From the NCBI GenBank assembly GCA_944322965.1, contig CALUQR010000002.1:307171-371170 (forward strand): a stretch of DNA of 64,000 bases, written 5' to 3'. The DNA comes from Vulcanimicrobiota bacterium (lineage in GTDB: Bacteria; Vulcanimicrobiota; Xenobia; Xenobiales; Xenobiaceae). The notes under the pieces were generated by a model, which saw nothing but the letters and a program-made list of their open reading frames with translations, was not told the origin of the DNA and did no database searches. The translations under genes and the position numbers were made by a program. Positions 17,534 to 26,279 of this stretch are shown piece by piece (within the stretch, counting starts at the first letter, position 1; every line of letters begins with the position of its first letter).

Positions 17534-18355
17534 ATGGAATCTAGGCCTACGGAAGCCTCCAATGAGGCTAGTACCCAACTAGATAAGTTGAGCCCCGCCC
17601 AGCTAGTAGAGCTCATGAACCGGGAGGATTACCGGGCTGTCCAGGCGGTGACGGAGGCTAGCGGGAGTATTAGCCGTTGTCTCGAGGCTATAATCGCCTC
17701 CTTCCGGGCGGGCGGTCGCCTCTTCTACGTGGGGGCGGGGACTAGCGGGCGCTTAGGGGTTTTGGATGCGGCCGAGTGTCCGCCTACCTTTGGGGTCTCC
17801 CCCCAGGAGGTGCAAGCTATCTTAGCGGGCGGCCCGCAGGCCTTAGTAGAGGCCGTGGAGGGAGCGGAGGACGATTCTGAGGCCGCTTACCGGGAGTTGC
17901 AAGCCCGCGGCCTAAAATCTAGCGATTTCGTCTTAGGAATCAGCGCCTCTGGTTCTACCCCCTTCGTAGTGGGCGCCTTAGAGCGGGCGCGCCGACAGGG
18001 GAATAAGACGGGCTCTATCTTCTGTAATCCTCAAGCCCCCTTGGCCCGCTTGGCCGACTATCCCATCCTCTTAGAGGTGGGGCCCGAGGTCCTCTCCGGC
18101 TCTACGCGCCTCAAAGCGGGCACGGCTACCAAGATGACGCTCAATATCTTATCGACGGGGGCCATGGTAGCCCAAGGGCACGTAGTGGGCAATCTGATGG
18201 TCGACGTGCGCGCTTCCAATCAAAAACTAGTCCAGCGCCAGCGCTCCATCCTCTCCCAATTGGCGGGAGTCGATTGGCAAGAGGCGGAATTGGCTCTGGA
18301 GCGGGCGGAGGGCGATCTGCGCCGCGCCTTAGCCCAATTGCGGATGGAGGAGTAA
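17534..18355 (+). CDS. murQ: N-acetylmuramic acid 6-phosphate etherase
   Basis: A SIS-domain etherase of about 273 residues that cleaves the lactyl ether of MurNAc-6-phosphate to GlcNAc-6-phosphate in cell-wall recycling. The sugar-phosphate loop is YVGAGTSGRLGVLDAAECPP; ISASGSTPFVVGAL and LKAGTATKMTLN are typical MurQ motifs. A GTG at 17525 is in frame, but AGGAG at 17521-17525 is 8 bases before the ATG at 17534, so that is taken as start. At about 273 residues it is slightly shorter than the usual 300. The SpoIID-like gene follows after 6 bases. Confidence 0.95.
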   Translation: MESRPTEASNEASTQLDKLSPAQLVELMNREDYRAVQAVTEASGSISRCLEAIIASFRAGGRLFYVGAGTSGRLGVLDAAECPPTFGVSPQEVQAILAGGPQALVEAVEGAEDDSEAAYRELQARGLKSSDFVLGISASGSTPFVVGALERARRQGNKTGSIFCNPQAPLARLADYPILLEVGPEVLSGSTRLKAGTATKMTLNILSTGAMVAQGHVVGNLMVDVRASNQKLVQRQRSILSQLAGVDWQEAELALERAEGDLRRALAQLRMEE

Positions 18356-18361
18356 GAAAAG

Positions 18362-19966
18362 GTGAACCACAAGACGAGCCGCTTTGTCTACAGCATGCTC
18401 TTTACCCTCTGCGTGGCCTTAATAGCCATGTACTCCGCCTACTCGCATACGTTGCGTACCTCAGGTATCGATTTCTCTAAGCCCCCCCAAGGCCAAGCTT
18501 TCCGCCGCCAGGCCCCCAACGCCCAAGAGATGTTAGCCTCCTCCTTAGAGTCTAGCCAAGATACCCAAGCGGCCTTTACGGAGCGGACCCTCATTAAAGT
18601 GGGGCTGCCCGACTGGGTGGGCGAGGTCAACTTGAGCGCCCCGGGCGGGATCCTCTACTCCCAAGGTCAGGCCCCGCTCATTAAGGTCCGGCTGGTGACG
18701 ACCTTCTTCCAGAAGGTGAAGTTGGCCCTCTACGACGGTGAAGATCACCTCCTCTTGAGTACTACCGAGCCCCTCACTTTGGGGGCGGCCGAGGGGACGG
18801 AGGAGCCCATCTGCCAGGTGGAGATAGTCGATCCCCTCACCGGAGCTAAGACCTACTCCGCCTACCGCGGCCAACTCACCTTGACCCCCCAAGAGGCGGG
18901 GATTAAGGTGGTCAACCACTTAGCCTTAGAAGATTACCTCAAAGGGGTGGTGCCTAGCGAAGTGCCGGCCCGCTTTGAGCCCGAGGCCTTAAAGGCTATG
19001 GCCTGCGTGGCCCGCTCCTACACTTTAGCCAGTTTGGGGCGCCATAAAGAGCAAGGTTACGATCTCTGCTCGGAGGTCCACTGCCACGTCTACGGCGGGG
19101 CGGGGGTAGAGGATCCTAAGATCAACGCCCAGATCGAAGCTACGGCGGGCCAGATGGTCTGTTGGGGCAAGATGATCGCCGATACGCGCTACCATGCGGT
19201 CTGCGGCGGCTGCGGCGAAGGTTTAGAGTACGCCTGGCCCCAAGCCCAGCCCGTCAATTACTTAGTCCCCTCTAGCGACTTAGAGAGCGGCCAACTCTGG
19301 ACCCCGGCCGAGCTCTTAGCGACTATCAGCCGCTCTAATTTAGGCGCTAGCCCCCTAGCTGCGGAGCCTGTGGCGGAGAGCGACTCTTTAGAGGGTGGAG
19401 AGCTAGCGCCTAATCGCGCGGAGGCCGCCGCGCCCCCCGCCTTAGAGCCTGGGGCCTCCTTAGAGAATACCCCCCAACTGGAGGCCGCTCTGCGCCATTT
19501 TATCGATGACCCTGGCCCCGCTTACTGTCAGGAGGCCAGCCGCTTCCGCTGGCGGGCGGAGTATACCTTGGCGGAGTTGAGCGACCAGTTGCGCGAGTCT
19601 CTGCCCGTCTTAGTGGGGGCCCAGCCTACGGAGATAGGCGACCTCCAGGAGTTACAGATCTTGCGGCGCTCTCCCAGCGGGCGGGCCTTACAATTGGCGG
19701 TCGTTACTAGCCTGGGCTCCTTTACCTTAAGTCACGATCAGATGCGCTGGATGGTGGGCGGAGGTAAGATTAACCCCTCCGGTCTGCGCAGCACCCTCTT
19801 TTATATTGAGCCTAGCCCTGAGAAGATCGCTTTCGTAGGCGGAGGCTGGGGCCACGGGGTGGGCCTGTGCCAGGAGGGGGCGCAAGGGCGAGCTTTAGCC
19901 GGTCAAGATTATTTAGAGATCATCTCTCACTACTACCCTGGATGCGAGGTGCTTCTCAACCGTTAG
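18362..19966 (+). CDS. SpoIID/LytB-domain cell-wall protein
   Basis: 534 residues with an N-terminal signal anchor (about 9-27). The SpoIID domain is VVPSEVPARFEPEALKAMAC (with the catalytic Glu of lytic transglycosylases) and VARSYTLASLG, ending in GGGWGHGVGLCQEGA and LEIISHYYPGC. A low-complexity insert (about 320-375) interrupts it. SpoIID enzymes cleave glycan strands lacking stem peptides and leave anhydro-muramyl ends. The start is GTG with GGAGGAG overlapping the murQ stop. Pairing with murQ suggests one gene opens the wall and the other salvages the released sugar. Similar proteins also occur outside spore formers. Confidence 0.88.
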   Translation: MNHKTSRFVYSMLFTLCVALIAMYSAYSHTLRTSGIDFSKPPQGQAFRRQAPNAQEMLASSLESSQDTQAAFTERTLIKVGLPDWVGEVNLSAPGGILYSQGQAPLIKVRLVTTFFQKVKLALYDGEDHLLLSTTEPLTLGAAEGTEEPICQVEIVDPLTGAKTYSAYRGQLTLTPQEAGIKVVNHLALEDYLKGVVPSEVPARFEPEALKAMACVARSYTLASLGRHKEQGYDLCSEVHCHVYGGAGVEDPKINAQIEATAGQMVCWGKMIADTRYHAVCGGCGEGLEYAWPQAQPVNYLVPSSDLESGQLWTPAELLATISRSNLGASPLAAEPVAESDSLEGGELAPNRAEAAAPPALEPGASLENTPQLEAALRHFIDDPGPAYCQEASRFRWRAEYTLAELSDQLRESLPVLVGAQPTEIGDLQELQILRRSPSGRALQLAVVTSLGSFTLSHDQMRWMVGGGKINPSGLRSTLFYIEPSPEKIAFVGGGWGHGVGLCQEGAQGRALAGQDYLEIISHYYPGCEVLLNR

Positions 19967-20030
19967 CAGGTTTTTAGACTTGCACTTTCAACTTAGCGCA
20001 AAGTAATTTGCTAGAAAAGAGCGTTAGGCC

Positions 20031-22079
20031 GTGATAGCCCCTGGTTCCTACTTAGAGTATCTACAAGATAAGAAGTTGACGCCCGCCGTCGTCTTGCGCC
20101 AAGATAAGCCGGGTAAGATCTACGTGCGCAATTTGCGCGGTCGCGAGGAGAAGTTAGTCGACCAGAAGGCCCTCTTTGTCGTTCCGGCCTTCGCCGATCC
20201 CCAAGGGGCCCACGAAGATCTAGACCGGGCCCTAGCCCAGGCCCAAGCGGAGCGGGAGGAACTCTCCCAGGCGGTCAGTCCCGCCGAATTGTGGGAACTT
20301 TTGGGGGAAGAAGAGGCGGGGCGGCTGTGGACTTTAGAGGAGCTGAGCGAGTTAGCCCTAGGGGATAGCAGCCCGCGCTCCCTCTCCGCCACCTACCGCA
20401 GCTTAGATCGCGATAAGATTTACTCCTACCGCAAGGGGACGGATTACGTCTGGCGGACGCCGGAACAGGTCCAAGAGATCTGCCACCGCCAGGAGGCGGA
20501 GGCTATCAATAAGCGGGAGCGCGAGATCTTGAGCCTCTGGTTGAGCGAGCTCTGGCAGCGGCCCGCTCCCTGTCACGAGCCCCTAAACTATCCGGCCGAG
20601 GCGGAGCGGGCCGCCCAAGATTTAGTGCGCCATCTGGGGGAGGTGGCCGTCTGGGGCGCCGAGTCGCGCCGCTACAAAGAGGTGACGGAACTCTTAAAGG
20701 CCATCGGCATTACCCGCCGCGACGCCCCCTTCCAATTGATGCTCAAGGCCGGGGAGTGGGGCGAGCACCAGAATTTGGCCCTCTACCGCTACAAAGTGCC
20801 GGTGGAGTTCGAAGAGGACGAATTGGCGGAGGCCGCCCAGAGTTGCGCCCTCTTAGAGGATGGGGCCGCCCTGGAGGGGCGCTTAGACTTGACGGAGTTA
20901 GAGGCCTTCACTATTGACGACGCCTCCACTACCGATATCGATGACGCCTTGACCTTTGAGGAGTATGACGACGGCCGCTTGCGGGTGGGGATCCATATCG
21001 CCGACGCCTCCCATTACGTGCGCCCCGGCAGCTTAGTCGACCAGGCCGCCTTAGAGCGGGGTACGGCCCTCTACCTGCCCGATCTCAAGGTGCCCATGTG
21101 TCCGCCCATCCTCTCCGATAGCGTCTGTAGCTTGGTGGCGGGCCAAAAGCGCTTGTCCTTCTCCTTTTTGGTGACCTTCGACCCCCAAGGGGAGCTCTTA
21201 GAGTCCCAGATGAGCCCCAGTATTATCAAGGTGCGGGAGCGCCTGACCTACGAAGAGGCGGAGCGCTTTTTGGCGGAGGGGCGCTGGGCCAAGTTGTTGG
21301 CCTTAGTGCGCCAACTTAAAGAGCGCCGTCTGGCGGCGGGGGCGGTAGCTATCCCCTTCCCGCGGGTCAACGTCAAAGTCTCGCCCCAAGGGGAGATCAG
21401 TATTGAGCGCGAGTCGCCCGACTCGCCCGCCCAGGTCTTGGTGAGCGAGCTCATGATCTTAGCTAACTCTACGGCGGGCGATTACCTAGCCGCCCACGGG
21501 GCCCCGGGCATCTTCCGTTCCCAGGAGCCGCCGGAGAAGCCCTTAGAGGATTGGACGGAGTTTGACCCCGTCAAGGCCTACAATTACCGGCGCTACTTGC
21601 GCCGAGGGACGATGGGCTCAGCCCCCGCGCGCCACATCGGTTTAGGTTTAGATAATTACGTCCAAGTGACTTCCCCCATCCGCCGTTACAACGACTTAGT
21701 GATGCAGCGCCAATTGAAGTCTATGTTAACTGGCGATCCCCAGCAGCCCCTCTACGATAAGGAGGCTTTGGAGGCCATTTTGGCCCATACTAAGGCCTCG
21801 ATCAGTACGGCCGACGCTTTAGAGAAGGAGCGGCGCACCTACTGGATCTTGCGCTACTTAGAGGAGCACTCTAAAGAGGAGATGGAGGCTATCGTCTTGG
21901 CCAACCATCCCGATAAGCATATCGTCCAGCTCTGCAACTGCCTGTGGGAGAACGAGTGTCCGCACGTGCCCGGCCATCCTCTGCCCCCTGGGAGTAGGAT
22001 CCACGTGAAGATCGACTTAGTCTGGCCCCGCGACGCCACGGTGCGCCTGAGCCCCATAGTCGAGAAGGAAGGGGCTTAA
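20031..22079 (+). CDS. RNB-domain exoribonuclease (RNase II/Zam-like)
   Basis: 682 residues. The catalytic RNB block begins FTIDDASTTDIDDALTFE, holding the Asp cluster that binds Mg, followed by HIADASHYV and PPILSDSVCSL. ARHIGLGLDNYVQVTSPIRR near 535 is the RNB C-terminal signature, and the end looks like a small S1-type OB fold. The N-terminal region with WTLEELSELAL resembles the winged domain of cyanobacterial/plastid RNase II (Zam). These enzymes degrade RNA processively from the 3' end. The start is GTG 64 bases after the previous gene; no strong terminator separates them. Confidence 0.9.
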   Translation: MIAPGSYLEYLQDKKLTPAVVLRQDKPGKIYVRNLRGREEKLVDQKALFVVPAFADPQGAHEDLDRALAQAQAEREELSQAVSPAELWELLGEEEAGRLWTLEELSELALGDSSPRSLSATYRSLDRDKIYSYRKGTDYVWRTPEQVQEICHRQEAEAINKREREILSLWLSELWQRPAPCHEPLNYPAEAERAAQDLVRHLGEVAVWGAESRRYKEVTELLKAIGITRRDAPFQLMLKAGEWGEHQNLALYRYKVPVEFEEDELAEAAQSCALLEDGAALEGRLDLTELEAFTIDDASTTDIDDALTFEEYDDGRLRVGIHIADASHYVRPGSLVDQAALERGTALYLPDLKVPMCPPILSDSVCSLVAGQKRLSFSFLVTFDPQGELLESQMSPSIIKVRERLTYEEAERFLAEGRWAKLLALVRQLKERRLAAGAVAIPFPRVNVKVSPQGEISIERESPDSPAQVLVSELMILANSTAGDYLAAHGAPGIFRSQEPPEKPLEDWTEFDPVKAYNYRRYLRRGTMGSAPARHIGLGLDNYVQVTSPIRRYNDLVMQRQLKSMLTGDPQQPLYDKEALEAILAHTKASISTADALEKERRTYWILRYLEEHSKEEMEAIVLANHPDKHIVQLCNCLWENECPHVPGHPLPPGSRIHVKIDLVWPRDATVRLSPIVEKEGA

Positions 22080-22105
22080 CAGTAGGCCTCTAAGTGGGAT
22101 ATAAT
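22076..22105 (+). promoter_or_regulatory. Sigma-70-type promoter before the YgjP-like gene
   Basis: TTAACA (22076-22081) and a perfect TATAAT (22100-22105) are separated by 18 bases, ending about 30 bases before the ATG at 22137. The -35 box overlaps the RNB gene stop. Confidence 0.6.
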
Positions 22106-22136
22106 AAGAGTCCAGATCTTATATAAGGGGGGATAT

Positions 22137-22964
22137 ATGCAAAAGATTTCGCAATTGACAGTCGACGGTTTGACCGCTTTAGTAGTGCGTCAGACCAATT
22201 TTCGCGGCCTGGTAGCCGCTTGCAACTTACCCTACGCCGAGTTGGTAGTGCGCGCCTCTTGGGATATGCCTGAAGAAGAACTCGCCCGACTCTTGCGCGC
22301 TAGGGCCGCCAAAATAGAGGAGCGGCGGCGCCTTTTAGCCCCCTGGTTGGCCTTGCGCTTGTGGGGTCCAGAGGAGGAGCGTTACCTCTACTTTTGGGGA
22401 CGCAAGTACCATTTGCAAGTGGAGAGTAGTTACCGCAAGCGCGGGATGCGCCTGGAGGGGGAGAGGATAATCGTCCTGGCGCCGCCCCACAAGCGCCAAG
22501 ATCAGCAGCGGGAGATAGTGGAGAAATATTTGCGCCAGGAGTTGGAACGGGCGGTAAAGGCGGTCTTAGCCGAGCGCCAGGCGGCCCTGGGAGTAGAGAT
22601 AGCCGCCCTCCAAATAAAGAAGATGCGCAGCCGTTGGGGGAGTTGCACCCCCTTAAAAAAGCGCCTCTCGCTCAATTTGGCTTTGGTTCATTTCGATTTG
22701 GAGGCTTTAGCCTATATCCTCACCCACGAATTGGTCCACCTCTGGGAATTGAACCATAGCCCCTCCTTTTACGCCCGTTTAGATCGTTACTATCCCAACT
22801 GGCGGGAGCTCAAGCGCTACCTGGGTTGTCCCATCCAAAAGGCTTTGCCCCTCTACGGGGAGCGCCAATTGCCCGACTCCCTCTACGCCGCTTTGGGAAT
22901 AGCGCCTGGAGCCTCTTCGCGACCGGCGGGCAGCTCCTCAGAGGCCCAACGCCTCTTAGCCTAA
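22137..22964 (+). CDS. YgjP-type (M48-like) metallopeptidase
   Basis: 275 residues. MRSRWGSC and LSLNLALVHF lead into the zinc site THELVHLWELNHSPSF (His197, Glu198, His201, His207), exactly the pattern of YgjP/DUF45 proteins (HExxH plus a downstream NH). The N-terminal 100 residues form the family's beta-rich domain. There is no signal peptide. The physiological substrate is unknown; relatives are annotated as predicted metal-dependent hydrolases. It has its own TATAAT promoter and is followed by mtaB after 24 bases. Confidence 0.9.
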   Translation: MQKISQLTVDGLTALVVRQTNFRGLVAACNLPYAELVVRASWDMPEEELARLLRARAAKIEERRRLLAPWLALRLWGPEEERYLYFWGRKYHLQVESSYRKRGMRLEGERIIVLAPPHKRQDQQREIVEKYLRQELERAVKAVLAERQAALGVEIAALQIKKMRSRWGSCTPLKKRLSLNLALVHFDLEALAYILTHELVHLWELNHSPSFYARLDRYYPNWRELKRYLGCPIQKALPLYGERQLPDSLYAALGIAPGASSRPAGSSSEAQRLLA

Positions 22965-22988
22965 TTAGAAAGTAGAAAGCAGATAAAA

Positions 22989-24251
22989 ATGGCCTCCTTT
23001 ACCATCTTAACTTTAGGGTGCCGCGCCAATCGGGCCGATTCGGAAGCTCTCAGCCGCCTCTTACAGGGGGCGGGCTGGCGGCTAAACCCTGTAGGCCAAG
23101 GGGCCGAGGTGGGAATAGTCAATACTTGTACGGTGACGGCGGAGGCGGATCGCAAGGCCCGCCAAATGGTGCGCCGCCTGCTTAAAAGTTGCCAACTAGT
23201 AGTAGTTACCGGCTGTGGGGCGGCCCCTAAGGGGGGCTTAGCTCAAAGCGTAGCCCAGTGGGAGCGGGTTATTCTCTTGCCCCCTAGAGAGCGGGAGCGG
23301 ATCTTAGAGTATCTGCCTAAGCCCTTAAGGCTCTCGCCGCCCATCCCCGCCCCCAAGACGCGCGCTCGGGCCCTCTTAAAGGTCCAAGAGGGTTGCAACC
23401 ATATGTGTACTTTCTGTATCGTCCCTTTAGTGCGCGGCCCTTTGCGCAGTTGGAAGGGCGAGGAACTCTTGCCCCAAGTGGAGCGCTTGCAAGGGGAGGG
23501 CTACCGGGAGATCGTCTTGACGGGCACCCACTTGGCCCTCTGGGGGCGGGATAGCGCCTCTAAGTTAGAGGCTAGGGCTAAGGGGCGGGAAGCTCCTAAT
23601 TTTGCCCAGCTGGTAGAGTATTTAATAAAACATACGCAAGATGTGCGCTATAGGGTGAGCTCTATTGAGCCTATGGCCTTCCCGCGCCCGCTCTTAGAGC
23701 TTATGGCCGCCTATCCTGAGCGCCTCTGCCCCCATTTGCACTTAGTCCTCCAACACGCTAGCGATAAGATCTTGCGCGCTATGGGGCGGGATTACACCCT
23801 AGCCCAGTACGATAGCTTGGTAGGGGAATTTTTAGAGCGCGTCCCGGGCGGGGTCTTAACTACGGATATTCTCTTGGGTTTCCCGGGCGAAGAGGAGAGC
23901 GATTTAGAGATCTTAGAGGATTACTTAAGGCGCCGCCCCTTCTACCATTTGCACGTCTTCCCTTACTCTCCGCGCCCGGGCACGGTAGCTAGTACTTTGC
24001 CCCAGCAGGTCCCCGAGGCCCTCAAGCGCGAGCGGGTGGGGCGCGTTATCGCGCTGGGCGAGGAGTGTAGCCATAAAGTCTACGACTCTTTTGTGGGTAC
24101 GGAGCGCCCCATTTTGGTAGAACGCCTCTCCGCTAACGATCCTCAGCGCGTAGTGGGGACGGCGGATAACTTTTTGACGGTAGAAATCCCGGGCTCCAGC
24201 TCGGATTTAGGTCGGATGGTCACGCGAACTATACCTAGGAGGTTGCTATGA
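22989..24251 (+). CDS. mtaB: tRNA t6A37 methylthiotransferase MtaB-like
   Basis: 420 residues of the MiaB/MtaB family. Cys11, Cys47 and Cys76 bind the auxiliary cluster in the N-terminal UPF0004 domain. Cys136, Cys140 and Cys143 (CNHMCTFC) bind the radical-SAM cluster. The short TRAM-like tail and the LGCRANRADSEA opening are typical of MtaB, which adds methylthio to t6A at position 37 of tRNAs reading ANN codons. The stop overlaps the pyruvate kinase start by 4 bases (ATGA). Two oxygen-sensitive clusters suit an anaerobe. Confidence 0.92.
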   Translation: MASFTILTLGCRANRADSEALSRLLQGAGWRLNPVGQGAEVGIVNTCTVTAEADRKARQMVRRLLKSCQLVVVTGCGAAPKGGLAQSVAQWERVILLPPRERERILEYLPKPLRLSPPIPAPKTRARALLKVQEGCNHMCTFCIVPLVRGPLRSWKGEELLPQVERLQGEGYREIVLTGTHLALWGRDSASKLEARAKGREAPNFAQLVEYLIKHTQDVRYRVSSIEPMAFPRPLLELMAAYPERLCPHLHLVLQHASDKILRAMGRDYTLAQYDSLVGEFLERVPGGVLTTDILLGFPGEEESDLEILEDYLRRRPFYHLHVFPYSPRPGTVASTLPQQVPEALKRERVGRVIALGEECSHKVYDSFVGTERPILVERLSANDPQRVVGTADNFLTVEIPGSSSDLGRMVTRTIPRRLL

Positions 24252-25663
24252 ACTTTAGACGGACTAAGATTGTGGCTACGATTGGCCCCGCTTCCCAAGA
24301 TGAGGAGGTCCTAGACGCGCTCATTAAGGCCGGGGTCAATGTGGCTCGCCTCAACTTCTCCCACGGCACCCACGCCACGCACCAGGAGTTATACGATCGC
24401 CTGCGCCGTTTGAGCGTGCAAAATAACGTCTTTTTGAGCATCTTGCAAGATCTCTGCGGCCCTAAGATTAGGGTGGGCGAAGTCCAGGAGGGGAGCGTTT
24501 TGAAGGAGGGGGAAGAGTGCGTCTTTACCGATCGCGAAGTCTTAGGGAATTCCCACCTACTCTCCGTCTCTTATCCCAACTTGGCCCAAGAGGTCGAGCC
24601 CGGTCACACCATCCTCTTAGACGACGGGGCCTTACAATGTCAGGTAGAGTACGTTAAGGACGATAAGATCTATACTAGGGTCCTAGTGGGCGGTCCCATC
24701 AGCTCCCATAAGGGGGTCAATCTGCCCGGCACTAAGCTCTCCGTCCCCTCGCTTACCGAAAAGGATGCCGACGATCTGCGCTTTGGCTTAAAGATGGGGG
24801 TCGATTATGTCGCTATGTCCTTTGTGCGCAGTCCCCATGACGTAGAGGCGGCCCACAAGATTATGCACGAGGTCGGCATCTTTAGGCCCATTATTGCCAA
24901 AATAGAAAAGCCCGAGGCCATCGAGTGTATTGAGGAGATAGTAGAGGCTTTCGATGGGATTATGGTAGCTAGGGGCGACTTAGGGGTGGAGATGCCCTTA
25001 GATCAGATCCCCGTCATCCAGAAGCGAGTTATCTCCTTGGCCCGCTCTAAGTATAAGCCGGTCATCTGCGCCACCCAGATGTTAGACTCGATGATCCGCA
25101 ACCCTCGTCCCACCCGCGCGGAGGTGACCGACGTGGCCAACGCCATCTTAGACGGCGTGGATGCGGTGATGTTGAGCGGCGAGACGGCGGCCGGCCACTA
25201 CCCGGTAGAGGCGGTAGAGGTTATGGCCCAGATCGCCGAGCGCACCGAAATCTCTCTGCCCTGTAGTAGCGTCTTCAGCCCCCAAGAGATCCAGTCCGCC
25301 CGCACCGCCTTGCCCCACGAATTGGGGCGCAGCGCCTGCGAAATCGCCGAGGTGGCGGGGGCTAAGGCCATCCTAGCTTGTACGGCTACCGGCCAGACGG
25401 CCCGCAATATCTCCCACTTCCGCCCCAGCACTCTGATCGTGGGGGTGGCCCACAGCCTGGTAGTGGCCCGCCAATTGAACCTCTTATTTGGGGTAGAGCC
25501 GGCCTACATCGAGAAGGTGGAGACGGTCAACGAATTGGTCTTCCAGGCCACCCAGGAGGCCCATCGGCGCCAGTACGTCAGTTCGGGCGATAAGGTAGTA
25601 GCCGTCTCCGGTTTCCCGCCCGGCTGCGAGACTAATTTTATCTTTGTCAATACAACCCCCTAA
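24248..25663 (+). CDS. pyk: Pyruvate kinase
   Basis: A 471-residue pyruvate kinase, making pyruvate and ATP from PEP and ADP. RRTKIVATIGPAS and ARLNFSHG open the A domain; KIEKPEAIE and GIMVARGDLGVE hold the metal and catalytic residues; MLDSMIRNPRPTRAEVTDVA is the signature helix. The length is that of the standard type without an extra C-terminal domain. It is translationally coupled to mtaB (ATGA overlap). A GC-rich hairpin follows the gene. Confidence 0.97.
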   Translation: MNFRRTKIVATIGPASQDEEVLDALIKAGVNVARLNFSHGTHATHQELYDRLRRLSVQNNVFLSILQDLCGPKIRVGEVQEGSVLKEGEECVFTDREVLGNSHLLSVSYPNLAQEVEPGHTILLDDGALQCQVEYVKDDKIYTRVLVGGPISSHKGVNLPGTKLSVPSLTEKDADDLRFGLKMGVDYVAMSFVRSPHDVEAAHKIMHEVGIFRPIIAKIEKPEAIECIEEIVEAFDGIMVARGDLGVEMPLDQIPVIQKRVISLARSKYKPVICATQMLDSMIRNPRPTRAEVTDVANAILDGVDAVMLSGETAAGHYPVEAVEVMAQIAERTEISLPCSSVFSPQEIQSARTALPHELGRSACEIAEVAGAKAILACTATGQTARNISHFRPSTLIVGVAHSLVVARQLNLLFGVEPAYIEKVETVNELVFQATQEAHRRQYVSSGDKVVAVSGFPPGCETNFIFVNTTP

Positions 25664-25675
25664 AAAGAGGGCTAG

Positions 25676-25705
25676 CGGGGGCAGGAGGAGCTCCTCCCGT
25701 CCCGT
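25676..25705 (+). terminator. Hairpin after pyk (possible terminator)
   Basis: A perfect palindrome GGAGGAGCTCCTCC (25684-25697) lies inside a longer GC-rich stem flanked by GGCTA and TAGCC. There is no uridine run, so it may be a weak terminator or a processing or regulatory hairpin ahead of ferritin. Confidence 0.35.
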
Positions 25706-25784
25706 ATTTTAGCCCCTATAAGAGAGGTCTTAGGGGGGAGTTCTGGGGGGCATATCTCCTGAGAAAGGTTGGTTTTAGTTAAAG

Positions 25785-26273
25785 ATGTTAACTGAAAAGA
25801 TCCAAGAACTTTTGCAAGAGCAGATTAATCGCGAGTTCTACTCCGCTTACTTATATCTCGATTTCTCGAACCACTACAACGAGGTGGGTTTAGACGGCTT
25901 TGGCCACTGGTACTATCTCCAGGCCAAAGAGGAGATGGAGCACGCGCGCCAGTTTATGGACTACTTGCATAAGATGGACGTCAAAGTCCAGCTGAAAGCT
26001 ATCGCTCAGCCCGACAAGAAGATCAAGAAGGTGCTGGACGGCGTAGAGATGGCTTTGGAGCACGAGCGCTTTATCACCGCTTCTATCGAGAATATCTACG
26101 CGGTAGCCCACGAAGCTAAGGATTATAAGACTTTAGACTTCATCCAGGGCTTAGTGCGCGAGCAAGTGGAAGAGGAAGATTCGGCCCGCATCTTGGTCGA
26201 CAAGGTCAAAGCTTACGGCGACGATCCTTCCAGCCTCTACCTGCTCAACCAGGAGCTCAGAGGGCGCGCCTAA
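25785..26273 (+). CDS. ftnA: Bacterial non-heme ferritin
   Basis: A 162-residue four-helix ferritin that oxidises and stores iron in a 24-mer shell. Ferroxidase residues fall at the same numbers as in E. coli FtnA: Glu17, Tyr24, Glu50, His53, Glu94 and Gln127. No heme-binding methionine is evident, as expected for FtnA rather than bacterioferritin. It has a 120-base leader of its own with no recognisable Fur box. Confidence 0.95.
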   Translation: MLTEKIQELLQEQINREFYSAYLYLDFSNHYNEVGLDGFGHWYYLQAKEEMEHARQFMDYLHKMDVKVQLKAIAQPDKKIKKVLDGVEMALEHERFITASIENIYAVAHEAKDYKTLDFIQGLVREQVEEEDSARILVDKVKAYGDDPSSLYLLNQELRGRA

Positions 26274-26279
26274 GGGTCT

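Noticed and set aside
18362..19966. Evidence of sporulation from the SpoIID-like gene
   Set aside because: SpoIID-domain proteins are widespread in non-spore-forming diderms; no other sporulation gene is present.
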